This document shows, piece after piece, positions 1 to 5,918 of a stretch of 6,943 nt of DNA. The stretch's first letter is position 1. Every line of letters starts with the position of its first letter. The stretch is taken from the NCBI GenBank assembly GCA_003136075.1, contig PNBP01000180.1, positions 10,882-17,824 on the forward strand. Reading direction: 5' to 3'. The DNA is from Methanoregula sp. (GTDB taxonomy: Archaea; Halobacteriota; Methanomicrobia; Methanomicrobiales; Methanospirillaceae). Under the pieces are notes generated by a model. The model made no database searches, was not told where the DNA came from, and saw only the letters and a program-made list of their open reading frames with translations. The position numbers and the translations under genes were made by a program.

Positions 1-1
1 C

Positions 2-673
2 CATGTTGAACCGCTGATCCGGCACCTGCCTGCCATTGCCGGTGTCGGTGATCGCAGTGAGGCGCCTGAACGTGCCCTCTATCTTGCACTGGTTCAGGAC
101 CAGTATTCCGAGAATGCCTGCAAGGACATTGCACTGGCACTGGACTATGAACAGTTCTGGCTCCGGTTCAATGACGGCAGGGAGATCGTCAAGGATATCT
201 TAAACCTGCTGGGAAATACCGAACGCCATAAAAAACTCGTGAACCTCCTTGTCGAGGGTGCAAACACGATGATCGAAGACCAGATGAGTGCGAGCATGCC
301 CCATGTTGTTCCCAGACAGCTGGAGAACGGCGCCCACCTGTTCCTGCTGGACGTGGAGATTCATGCCCACAAGTTTACCTTCCCTCCGCCCGGAAAAACG
401 TCGGGAGAAGTGCATGACCGGCTCTGCAAACAGCATGCAGGAGAACCGGTTGTCACGATAGGCTTTGGCCCGGACTTTGCGGTCCTGCGCTCACGGGGTG
501 TGCTCATGAACATCCCACGTATGGTCAGGGACCTGCACAACGAACTTCCCGGCGGTGGCATCTCCGGTGGCGGGCACCTTGTTGTTGGCAGCATCAAATT
601 TGTGGAAGGTATGCGCGATATCGTGCTTGAGGCATTGATCAAAAAGATCGCCGAAGCCCAGATACAGAAATAA
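2..673 (+). CDS. Archaeal RecJ-like DHH-family phosphoesterase, C-terminal part (5' end outside window)
   Basis: This frame is open from the window edge to a TAA, giving 223 visible residues, so the start lies upstream. The visible part begins just before an LPAIAGVGDRSE stretch. It ends with a DHHA1-type domain in which a glycine-rich GGGISGGGH motif (visible residues about 184-192, nt 551-577) precedes a beta-strand and a final helix. In DHH/RecJ-type enzymes the DHHA1 domain and its GGGH motif help bind the nucleic-acid or nucleotide substrate, while the metal-binding DHH domain is N-terminal and therefore not visible here. Archaeal RecJ-like proteins are single-strand exonucleases or phosphoesterases, some tied to the replisome (GAN) and others carrying an extra zinc-finger/OB region. 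The visible part cannot decide between them. Family assignment is firm; substrate is unknown. No operon partner is visible downstream, because a T-tract and a spacer of over 200 nt follow. Confidence 0.82.
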   Translation, partial: HVEPLIRHLPAIAGVGDRSEAPERALYLALVQDQYSENACKDIALALDYEQFWLRFNDGREIVKDILNLLGNTERHKKLVNLLVEGANTMIEDQMSASMPHVVPRQLENGAHLFLLDVEIHAHKFTFPPPGKTSGEVHDRLCKQHAGEPVVTIGFGPDFAVLRSRGVLMNIPRMVRDLHNELPGGGISGGGHLVVGSIKFVEGMRDIVLEALIKKIAEAQIQK

Positions 674-684
674 GCGCCTGCCAC

Positions 685-700
685 CAGATTTTTTAAAAAA
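685..700 (+). terminator. T-tract terminator after the DHH-family gene
   Basis: A run of six T followed directly by six A lies 16-27 nt after the stop codon of the DHH gene. Archaeal RNA polymerase terminates efficiently at T-runs without needing a strong hairpin. The T6A6 palindrome would serve mainly the + direction, as no gene enters from the other side. Confidence 0.45.
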
Positions 701-850
701 CCCCAGAATTTTCCTTAAAAACCGATGAAAAGTTCATAAAAAACCCGGAAAAAATCGGCTCAAAATCTGCCCGTATTAAATATTTTCTGGTCAGATTCTG
801 GCTGTTGTGGGAAAAAAATGCCCGTAATTTTGGCAGAGGAATTGGATATG

Positions 851-860
851 TTTAAATATA
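851..860 (+). promoter_or_regulatory. TATA box for the small winged-helix gene
   Basis: TTTAAATATA matches the archaeal box A consensus very well. Adding the usual 25 nt or so from the box centre puts the transcription start near 880. That leaves a short leader holding the GAGG ribosome site and favours the ATG at 898 over the ATG at 883, which would sit almost on the transcript end without a ribosome site. Confidence 0.6.
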
Positions 861-897
861 AGTTGATCTATATGAGTTTTTAATGCTGAGGAAAGAT

Positions 898-1149
898 ATG
901 GTAACAACAAAAAGAATCAGGGAAAAGTACAACGAAACCCAGCACAAGATTGTTCACTATCTTCAGTCCGGGATGACCTCGGGCAAACACTACTTTAAGT
1001 CAAAGTACATTGCAAAGGATCTCGGGTTATCCCCAAAGGAAGTGGGGACCAACATGGCAATCCTTGCCGAGATCTGCAAGGATCTTGACATCATCAGGTG
1101 GAGTTATTCGAACAGCACAACGTGGATGGTTACAACAAGGGCCATATAA
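898..1149 (+). CDS. Small winged-helix-like protein (DUF7123-like)
   Basis: This is an 83-residue protein if started at 898. GAGG at 888-891 leaves a six-base spacing to this ATG, while the alternative ATG at 883 (88 residues) has no ribosome site. The N-terminal half is basic and helical. It is followed by YFKSKYIAKDLGLSPKEVG (residues 32-50), which reads as the helix-turn-helix of a winged-helix fold with the typical LGLSPKEVG turn. A helix and a terminal beta-wing, WSYSNSTTWMVT (68-79), complete it. From memory this closely resembles small haloarchaeal and methanogen proteins grouped as DUF7123, which share the YFKSK..A.DLGLS.KEVG and STTW patterns. The fold suggests DNA binding, but no target or function is known to me. 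It has no effector domain and may be a compact regulator or chromatin-associated protein. The stop codon lies 27 nt before the next gene. Confidence 0.82.
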   Translation: MVTTKRIREKYNETQHKIVHYLQSGMTSGKHYFKSKYIAKDLGLSPKEVGTNMAILAEICKDLDIIRWSYSNSTTWMVTTRAI

Positions 1150-1157
1150 TTTTTATC
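1144..1157 (+). promoter_or_regulatory. Possible TATA element for the 62-residue gene
   Basis: ATATAATTTTTATC overlaps the stop codon of the preceding gene, and its centre is about 26 nt before the ATG at 1177. The downstream gene has no Shine-Dalgarno, so initiation on a leaderless transcript from this box is plausible. Co-transcription with the upstream gene is the alternative. Confidence 0.4.
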
Positions 1158-1176
1158 ATCCACGCTTTCTTTTATT

Positions 1177-1365
1177 ATGGCAAAAGTTCTCGAATTTGAA
1201 TCCGATATTGAATTTGTTGCCGACATTAATGACGCAAAAGATTGTCTGATGTCGCAGGATCCCCCGCAGGAAAATCCCAACGTTCTCTGGTTCAATATCG
1301 ATATCCCCAAAGGACATGGCCTTAAAGCCGGCGATCGTGTGCGGGTGACCGTAGAAAAGATCTGA
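1177..1365 (+). CDS. Small acidic protein of unknown function (62 aa)
   Basis: The ORF runs from ATG to TGA and encodes 62 residues. The N-terminal half is acidic (EFESDIEFVADINDAKD). The C-terminal half reads as beta-strand, turn, beta-strand: NVLWFNIDIP, then GLKAGDRVRVTVEKI. The closing LKAGDRVRVTVEK resembles the final strands of small beta-barrels, in which a GD turn precedes a strand, but this is too generic to assign a family. There is a single Cys (residue 23) and no signal peptide or membrane segment, so it is probably cytoplasmic. The region just before the ATG is T/C-rich with no ribosome site, which suggests a leaderless message. I do not recognise the gene. Intact ends, ordinary codon use and a terminator right behind it support it as real. 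Confidence 0.66.
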   Translation: MAKVLEFESDIEFVADINDAKDCLMSQDPPQENPNVLWFNIDIPKGHGLKAGDRVRVTVEKI

Positions 1366-1427
1366 TACGGATTATTCCGGGTCAGGACTTGTTTTAATCC
1401 GGTTTCATTACCGTATTTTCTTTTTAT
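1366..1427 (+). terminator. Hairpin and T-rich tract after the 62-residue gene
   Basis: CGGATTA (1368-1374) can pair with TAATCCG (1395-1401). Alternatively TACGG (1366-1370) can pair with CCGTA (1411-1415). Both are followed by TTTTCTTTTTATC. The position, directly after a stop codon and facing the end of a convergent gene, fits a + strand terminator. The long loop makes the T-tract the more important element. Confidence 0.5.
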
Positions 1428-1436
1428 CAGATGGTG

Positions 1437-2090
1437 CTATTTCGGGCGTTCTGTATCATAGATATTCCGGGGGGTTTCAAATTCAATCCGGAACTTGTCG
1501 ATCGATGCGGTGCTGATGATCAGGTACATGGGGGTGTCAGAAAACTGGACCGTCTTATATATTGTTCCGTAGTTGAGGATCTCTGTTCCCTCAAGAATCG
1601 CACCGGTTTTCGCATTGCACAGAGCCATCCGGAACCGGCCATACTGGGGCTGGGAGCCGGCAAAAACAGTGATATTCATCATCCAGATCTCGTACGGAAC
1701 AGAGAATGTCTGGGTTACTCCCCCATGGGGCTCTTCGATGAATGCAAACGCAACCAGGTTCTCACCCCTCCATAGGATATCAGATGCTCCAAAGGTTTCC
1801 ATATTATCCGGCAACCGTACAACGGGATACGTAAATGGGTTGCTGGTATAAAAAATCCGGTAGGGCGGGTCATCAGGTCGTATCGTCGCCATACTAACTA
1901 CCGGTAAAGCATCTGACGAGTTGACCGGGAGAGGAGTGATGGAGACAGTCATTGTTGCAGGAAGTGGCGTAGGTGCGACAGGTGCAGGTGCCGGCAGGAC
2001 TGAAGAAAAACCACCGGGTTTTACTAATACTGCTACAAAGAGGACAATGACAAACCCGGCAATGAGTGTATAGATATCTCCCTTTCCCAC
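1437..2090 (-). CDS. Membrane-anchored exported protein of unknown function (217 aa)
   Basis: The start is a GTG at 2088-2090. It lies about 26 nt from a strong TATA box with no ribosome site, and there is no other in-frame Met before residue 47. Residues about 6-24 form one hydrophobic segment (IYTLIAGFVIVLFVAVLV). A Pro/Ala/Thr-rich linker follows (28-55), and then a soluble domain of about 140 residues rich in predicted beta-strands. The architecture indicates an N-terminal anchor or uncleaved signal with the C-terminal domain outside the membrane. Recognisable patches are IFYTSNPFTYPVVRLPD (79-95), FSVPYEIWMMNITV (129-142) and YLIISTASIDKFRIEFETP (189-207). I recall similar orphan proteins in Methanoregula-type genomes but cannot attach a function. 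It stands alone: convergent with the 62-residue gene and divergent from the small two-helix membrane protein. Confidence 0.75.
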   Translation of the reverse strand: MGKGDIYTLIAGFVIVLFVAVLVKPGGFSSVLPAPAPVAPTPLPATMTVSITPLPVNSSDALPVVSMATIRPDDPPYRIFYTSNPFTYPVVRLPDNMETFGASDILWRGENLVAFAFIEEPHGGVTQTFSVPYEIWMMNITVFAGSQPQYGRFRMALCNAKTGAILEGTEILNYGTIYKTVQFSDTPMYLIISTASIDKFRIEFETPRNIYDTERPK

Positions 2091-2111
2091 ATATACTACT
2101 GGTTCTGTCCC

Positions 2112-2120
2112 GTATAAAAA
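2112..2120 (-). promoter_or_regulatory. TATA box for the exported protein gene (leaderless)
   Basis: On the minus strand the sequence reads TTTTTATAC. Its centre is about 26 nt before the GTG start at 2090, the distance at which archaeal transcription begins, so the transcript should start at or within a base or two of the start codon. The absence of any G-rich ribosome site upstream agrees. Confidence 0.55.
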
Positions 2121-2259
2121 CCGTGACGATTTTTACCATGCACCTTTGCATCTGTACAAGCGCGACTGCATTTTACCGGGATAGTAAAAAAGGTACTTTT
2201 TTAAAATCCCACGGATTTTTACTTTTTTTTACTTTTGTAGAGAGAGCCTGCCCGAACAC

Positions 2260-2271
2260 TTTTTTTATTTA
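2260..2271 (+). promoter_or_regulatory. TATA-like box for the two-helix membrane protein gene
   Basis: TTTTTTTATTTA is centred about 26 nt before the ATG at 2292. No purine-rich ribosome site lies between them, so the mRNA is probably leaderless. The same spacer carries the divergent promoter at 2112-2120, and the roughly 140 nt between the two boxes, unusually rich in T-runs, would be the place for any shared regulator. Confidence 0.45.
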
Positions 2272-2291
2272 CATCGCTCATAGTAGTTCAT

Positions 2292-2552
2292 ATGGAACTA
2301 CCCGGACTCCGGACATGGATCGTCTTTTACCTGCTCTCATTTGTCGTCCTTCTCTGGGCGGCATTTCTTTCCTCACAGGGAACGATGCTCTGGGTAAGCC
2401 TGATGCTGGTCATTGTCGTTGTCGGTGTAAATTTTGTTACCGTCTATAACGAAGTAAAAAGACATGCATCCAGAAAAGCGCTGCAACGAGAACTGGTAAA
2501 AAACGTCAGCGGCAAATCCGCTGCGGTTGATGACAGGAAAAAACGCGGGTAA
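2292..2552 (+). CDS. Small two-helix membrane protein of unknown function (86 aa)
   Basis: The 86-residue product has two hydrophobic segments, residues about 8-27 and 32-51, joined by a tight SSQG turn. A strongly basic C-terminal tail follows (VKRHASRKALQRELVKN, ending DDRKKRG). By the positive-inside tendency the tail should be cytoplasmic, with both ends inside and a hairpin in the membrane. No catalytic motif is visible and I do not recognise a named family. Small hairpin membrane proteins of this sort are often uncharacterised in archaea. The start is the only good ATG, placed at leaderless distance from the T-rich TATA-like box. A shift-frame + strand ORF overlapping it starts in the T-rich spacer and looks non-coding. 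Confidence 0.7.
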   Translation: MELPGLRTWIVFYLLSFVVLLWAAFLSSQGTMLWVSLMLVIVVVGVNFVTVYNEVKRHASRKALQRELVKNVSGKSAAVDDRKKRG

Positions 2553-2615
2553 GTGAGCCGGTCAATAAAACCTATTTAAAAACACCTGATTTCGGAGTCA
2601 AAATACAAAAATTTC

Positions 2616-2717
2616 TCAGTGCGATTTCTTTTTTTTGTCCTCATTTCCTTTATCGATTTCATTGAAGGGAATTGAGACTTCTTCATTATCCCATATGATG
2701 AACTTCCCCGCCCCCAA
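2616..2717 (-). CDS. Candidate small ORF, 33 aa, TTG start (weak)
   Basis: The minus strand is open from a TAA at about 2739 to a TGA at 2616-2618. A TTG at 2715-2717 would give a 33-residue product with a protein-like stretch, KFIIWDNEEVSIPFNEIDKG, and a lysine-rich end. No ATG or GTG is in frame and no ribosome site is visible. A TATA-like AAATTTAAG (2743-2751) lies about 30 nt upstream, which could support a leaderless start. Against coding, the KKKK near the end is simply the complement of the T8 tract at 2629-2636, which is explained as a terminator for the opposite strand. It lies downstream of cheR in the same direction. I cannot exclude chance or the remnant of a longer gene. Confidence 0.22.
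   Translation of the reverse strand: MGAGKFIIWDNEEVSIPFNEIDKGNEDKKKKSH
2625..2636 (+). terminator. T-tract terminator after the two-helix membrane protein gene
   Basis: TTTCTTTTTTTT, including eight consecutive T, lies about 75 nt after the stop at 2552. It is the first strong T-run downstream on the + strand, and archaeal polymerase stops readily at such runs. Confidence 0.45.
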
Positions 2718-2740
2718 CGCGGCGTTCAGTGGCGGTTTTT
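2708..2740 (+). terminator. GC-rich hairpin followed by T5
   Basis: CCGCC (2708-2712) pairs with GGCGG (2731-2735), and inside it AACG (2716-2719) pairs with CGTT (2723-2726). Five T follow directly (2736-2740). This is the layout of an intrinsic terminator on the + strand. It stands out as a GC island in an A/T-rich spacer. It could stop transcription running from 2292 toward the convergent chemotaxis cluster, or mark the 3' end of an unannotated short RNA. Only the shape supports it. Confidence 0.35.
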
Positions 2741-2780
2741 ACCTTAAATTTTAGCCGGGGAAAAAGCCCGTATTTGCTGT

Positions 2781-3575
2781 TTATGTCTTTCGAGTGTAAA
2801 TTTTCTGGAGGGAATTATATGGCACAAACAGGTTTTCCACCAGCCGGCCCAGGTACTCGGTTTTCCCCATCACGTAATAACCATCGCTCGCAAGAGCTGA
2901 ATTGAACATGAGGGCGAGTTCATCTTTCTGGTGCTCGGTGAAATAGATGGTCACGTTCCGGCAAGTGAGCAGATCAAGAAACCGGGCAGCCGGGATACCG
3001 CTCATGAGATCATGGGGCCGGAACCGGATCATCTCTTTTAAGTGCGGCTTGACCTGGTAATTGCCATCCGGAAGAACCGTGAAATGCCGGTGGATCTGTG
3101 CTTCGCTCAGTTTAGCCATCGCTTTTGCCTGAAAGATCCCCTCTTTTGCTTTTCCAAGAACTACTTCATCGATATCAGTCGCATAGATCTGGACGGACAG
3201 TTCCTTGTTTGCCGCCATCATATCCGAAAGGATCATCGCGAGGGAATACGGTTCTTCTCCCGTAGAACACCCGGCACACCAGATCCGGATCTTTTTTCGT
3301 TTGCGGAACAGGTCCGGCAGCACTTCCTTTTTTAAGATGTCATAGACGTCCTGGTCCCGGAAGAACTCCGTAACGTTGATCGTCAGCGCATTCCGGAGCA
3401 GTTCAAGCTCCTGTTCATGTGCCTTGACGTACCGGAGATAGTCATCATACGTCGCGGTATTTGTTGAACGCATACGGGAGAGCAGGCGCCGCTTGATATA
3501 ATCCTCCTTGTAATTGGAGCACTGGATCTTCAGTGTCTGCTCAATATATCGTTTCAGGACGGAAAACTCATCCAT
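2781..3575 (-). CDS. cheR: Chemotaxis protein methyltransferase CheR
   Basis: CheR transfers methyl groups from S-adenosylmethionine to glutamates of chemoreceptors, producing adaptation together with a methylesterase. The 264 residues match the usual length of about 260-290. A helical CheR N-terminal domain covers residues 1 to about 55. The signature INVTEFFRD is at 66-74, the SAM-binding loop AGCSTGEEPYSLAM at 101-114, the ATDID acidic loop at 132-136, CRNVTIYF at 205-212 and GKTEYL at 237-242. All the expected motifs are present and intact, so the enzyme should be active. The start is ATG with GGAG at 3586-3589, ten bases upstream. It follows the receptor gene by 95 nt on the same strand and is probably translated from the same message. 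The receptor ends in LEEFHI and lacks an NWETF-type CheR-docking tail, so CheR should act without a tether. Confidence 0.96.
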   Translation of the reverse strand: MDEFSVLKRYIEQTLKIQCSNYKEDYIKRRLLSRMRSTNTATYDDYLRYVKAHEQELELLRNALTINVTEFFRDQDVYDILKKEVLPDLFRKRKKIRIWCAGCSTGEEPYSLAMILSDMMAANKELSVQIYATDIDEVVLGKAKEGIFQAKAMAKLSEAQIHRHFTVLPDGNYQVKPHLKEMIRFRPHDLMSGIPAARFLDLLTCRNVTIYFTEHQKDELALMFNSALASDGYYVMGKTEYLGRLVENLFVPYNSLQKIYTRKT

Positions 3576-3670
3576 TGTCAGGTAACTCCGGTCGGACAGG
3601 TAACAGGGTTGTTGTATGATCTCTCAACCGGTCCATGCAGGGAAGAGCCGGTACATCCCGTTCTATCACT

Positions 3671-5860
3671 CTAGATATGGAACTCTTCTAACATCTTGCG
3701 GCTGCACTCAGCCATCGCAGAAAGTTCCTGTGCGGCGCTTGCGATCTCTTCAGTTGATGCGCTTGTCTCCTGTGCAAGCGCTGCCATATCCTCCATCCGC
3801 TGCTGGTTGTCATGCGTCAGTGACGAAACGGACTCTATGCTAGACATCAGGTGGGTCGTTGCCTGTGCCTGCTCTTCAGACGCTTTTGTGATATCAGTAA
3901 CACCCAGCGATACAATGTTTGCTTCCGACACAATCCGGTTGAGCGACTCCACCGTCCGGTTCACGCTCTCAATACCGGTCTTTATCTCAGCAAACGAGGA
4001 TTTCATAGAGGTGACTGTAAGCTCGCTCTTTGCCTGGATGGATTTGATCAGTGTTTCGATCTGGTAGCTCGCCCGCTTTGATTCACCGGCCAGGTTCTTG
4101 ACTTCCCCGGCAACAACCGCAAATCCACGCCCATGCTCACCTGCCCGGGCAGCCTCGATAGCTGCGTTCAGTGCGAGCAGGTTGGTCTGGTTGGCGATAT
4201 CGGTGATAAGGTTCACGATCTTTGAAATCTCACGCATCTGTTCGTTTAACGCCGTGATCTCGTTGACACTCTGCCCGGAGATCTTCTCAACGGCCTGCAT
4301 CTTTGTCGTTGCACCTTTCCCGATCTCTGCTGCATCGCCCCCCTCTTTTGCCGCAGTATTCGCATGCGTCATCACGTCATGCGTCGTGCTTGCGATCTCT
4401 TCAATCGATGCAGAGATCTCGGAAATCTCGTTTGAGATCTGTTCAACACTTCCCAGCTGCAACTTTGCATTGTCAGTCGCTTTCTGGCTCGAGATGGCAA
4501 CCTTCTCGGTCGCTTTTGCAATCTCTTCGGTGCTGGTGAGCGTGTCCCTCAGGGTGACATCAAGCTTGATAAACGATGCCAGAAGTACGGCAATCAGGGC
4601 CCGGATCGATTCAATCGATGAATTATAGTCCACTTTGAGTTTGACCAGCGGATCGGCTTCATCAATGCTGATCCTGAACGTCAGGTCACCGCCGGCAATC
4701 TTTGCAAGCGCCTCCTGGATCTCATATGCACTTGCCATGAGCAGATCGGCATTTGCTTTGGCATCGGCCATCATGATCTGGATCTTCTGCTCCTGCTCGC
4801 GCCGTGCGGTGATATCGTTATACACGCACAGGATGGTGGAGAGGTTGTCTTTTGCATCGACTAGGGGGATGCCGTACTGTTCCAGGAGGTGAACACCGGT
4901 GGGGAACTCGACACGAATCTCGCCAAAACTCCACTGCCGCTCACCAAGCACCTTTTTTAATCCTTCACCGGTCTGTTCAAGGATCCGGAAATCCTTTGTA
5001 CTCATGCCGATAATCCGGCCCTTGTCAAAACCAGTCAGCGAGAGATACGCAGCATTTGCAAGAATAATCTTAAACGAGGTGTCCATCAGCATGATAGGCA
5101 TCGGGTTCTGCATGACAATGATGTCTGCACGCTGTTTGAGGGTGGCAAGCGCGACCATCTTCTTTTTCAGTTCCTGCTGGCTTTTCCGCTGGGCGGTCAC
5201 TTCATTGTAGACAAACAGCAGGTGCTCAATCTCGTTTTTCGCGTTCTGGATCGGCACTACGTACTGTTCAAGGATATGCGTACCGCTGGGGAGGTCGATG
5301 GTGATTTCCCCAAATGCCCGTCTCCGGCTCCTCACGGCAACCTTTGCACCTTCCCCGGACTGTGCGAGGATCTTTACGTCATGCAGGCTCATGCCCATCG
5401 GCCGTTCGCGCTCATAGCCGCTCATCTGCACATACGCGGTATTTGTTTCAACGATAAAAAAGTCCGGGGTGGTCACCAGCATCGGTACCGGGTTGTTGCT
5501 GACCATCAGGTCAAGCCGGCGCTGGAGATTGGTAATAATCTGCTGGTCTTTTTCACTGACGGCAGAAACCGAAACAGGGACGATGGGGGCAGGTGAAGGA
5601 ACAGCCGGTACAGGAATTTTTTGTTCAACTGCGAGCCGGGGCAGGGCAAGATTGACCGCAGCAACCAGTACCGCGTACTCTTCCCCAAAGCGGGCAGGAT
5701 CAAGGGGGGCAACGGTTTTCCCATGGACTGCTGCCTGTACTATGCCGGCAATCTCATCGTTTAATTGTCTGACATGCACTGCACGTTCATCTGATACATC
5801 TTTTGCGGGACTTCCTGCCCCGGTAAATAAGGCTTTTCTTCCCGGTCGTTGTTCGGTCAT
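3671..5860 (-). CDS. Soluble methyl-accepting chemotaxis transducer with two PAS domains
   Basis: This 729-residue receptor controls CheA through CheW. It has no hydrophobic membrane segment anywhere, so it is a cytoplasmic sensor. In order it has: a short variable N-terminus; a HAMP-like unit (about 32-76, with [16 protein letters not shown]); a Pro/Val linker (77-98); PAS domain 1 (about 108-227); PAS domain 2 (about 237-356); a second HAMP-like unit (about 380-425, with [14 protein letters not shown] and [13 protein letters not shown]); and the MA signalling coiled-coil hairpin (about 440-729). The hairpin tip is the near-invariant [20 protein letters not shown], continuing [20 protein letters not shown] (about 552-591), which binds CheW and CheA. 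The PAS domains may bind a small ligand, flavin or haem, but no cofactor residue can be picked out here. The start is ATG behind AGGAGAGGG (5869-5877). The gene sits 58 nt after cheW and 95 nt before cheR. A 176-residue antisense ORF over it is a shadow. Confidence 0.95.
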   Translation of the reverse strand: MTEQRPGRKALFTGAGSPAKDVSDERAVHVRQLNDEIAGIVQAAVHGKTVAPLDPARFGEEYAVLVAAVNLALPRLAVEQKIPVPAVPSPAPIVPVSVSAVSEKDQQIITNLQRRLDLMVSNNPVPMLVTTPDFFIVETNTAYVQMSGYERERPMGMSLHDVKILAQSGEGAKVAVRSRRRAFGEITIDLPSGTHILEQYVVPIQNAKNEIEHLLFVYNEVTAQRKSQQELKKKMVALATLKQRADIIVMQNPMPIMLMDTSFKIILANAAYLSLTGFDKGRIIGMSTKDFRILEQTGEGLKKVLGERQWSFGEIRVEFPTGVHLLEQYGIPLVDAKDNLSTILCVYNDITARREQEQKIQIMMADAKANADLLMASAYEIQEALAKIAGGDLTFRISIDEADPLVKLKVDYNSSIESIRALIAVLLASFIKLDVTLRDTLTSTEEIAKATEKVAISSQKATDNAKLQLGSVEQISNEISEISASIEEIASTTHDVMTHANTAAKEGGDAAEIGKGATTKMQAVEKISGQSVNEITALNEQMREISKIVNLITDIANQTNLLALNAAIEAARAGEHGRGFAVVAGEVKNLAGESKRASYQIETLIKSIQAKSELTVTSMKSSFAEIKTGIESVNRTVESLNRIVSEANIVSLGVTDITKASEEQAQATTHLMSSIESVSSLTHDNQQRMEDMAALAQETSASTEEIASAAQELSAMAECSRKMLEEFHI
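4793..5497 (-). repeat. Tandem duplication of the PAS domain inside the transducer
   Basis: Receptor residues 122-227 (nt 5180-5497) and 251-356 (nt 4793-5110) align without a gap at a constant offset of 129 residues (387 nt). By eye about 43 of 106 positions are identical. Shared marks are NP.P at the start, ILxQxGEG, FGEI followed by P.G.H.LEQY, and VYN..TA.R at the end. The DNA has diverged clearly, so this is an old internal duplication rather than a recent copy. Confidence 0.8.
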
Positions 5861-5918
5861 ACGAATTTCCCTCTCCTGTTTCCTGCACGGTCACCCGGTT
5901 TTGGATGCCGGAACAGTA

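Larger units (their letters stand above)
674..897. other. A/T-rich intergenic spacer with terminator and promoter elements
   Basis: This stretch is much richer in A and T than the flanking genes. It has several A-runs (around 695-700, 737-742 and 749-754) and no open frame longer than a few codons. It contains the T-tract after the DHH gene and the TATA box of the next gene. A second TATA-like run, TATTAAATA near 774-782, could be an additional promoter element. I see no tRNA or conserved RNA fold. Confidence 0.6.

Noticed and set aside
361..684. 107-residue minus-strand ORF opposite the DHH-family gene
   Set aside because: It is antisense to the conserved DHHA1 region, and the glycine/proline pattern mirrors the GGGH motif on the real strand.
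690..760. Repeated AAAAAACCC-like motifs in the spacer, considered as direct repeats or a CRISPR remnant
   Set aside because: The copies are short, A-run driven, irregularly spaced and few, with no constant repeat or spacer length.
883..897. Upstream ATG at 883 as the start of the winged-helix gene
   Set aside because: It has no ribosome site and lies at about the predicted transcript end. The ATG at 898 has GAGG at six bases.
2066..2449. 127-residue + strand ORF starting in the divergent spacer
   Set aside because: It overlaps the promoter region and the two-helix membrane gene in another frame. Its composition (Phe/Cys/Ser-rich from T-runs) looks non-coding.
2695..2754. 19-codon + strand ATG frame ending in TAG
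   Set aside because: It is very short, has no ribosome site, and coincides with the hairpin. It was kept only as context for the spacer finding.
3576..3670. ACCGG...CCGGT inverted repeat between the transducer and cheR
   Set aside because: It is only about five base pairs with a 16-base loop and no T-tract. CCGG is very common in this DNA, so chance is likely.
4098..4628. 176-residue ORF on the + strand antisense to the transducer
   Set aside because: It lies opposite the most conserved part of the receptor signalling domain. Its Ser/Ala/Ile-rich composition is what the complement of that coiled coil gives, and there is no promoter or ribosome site.
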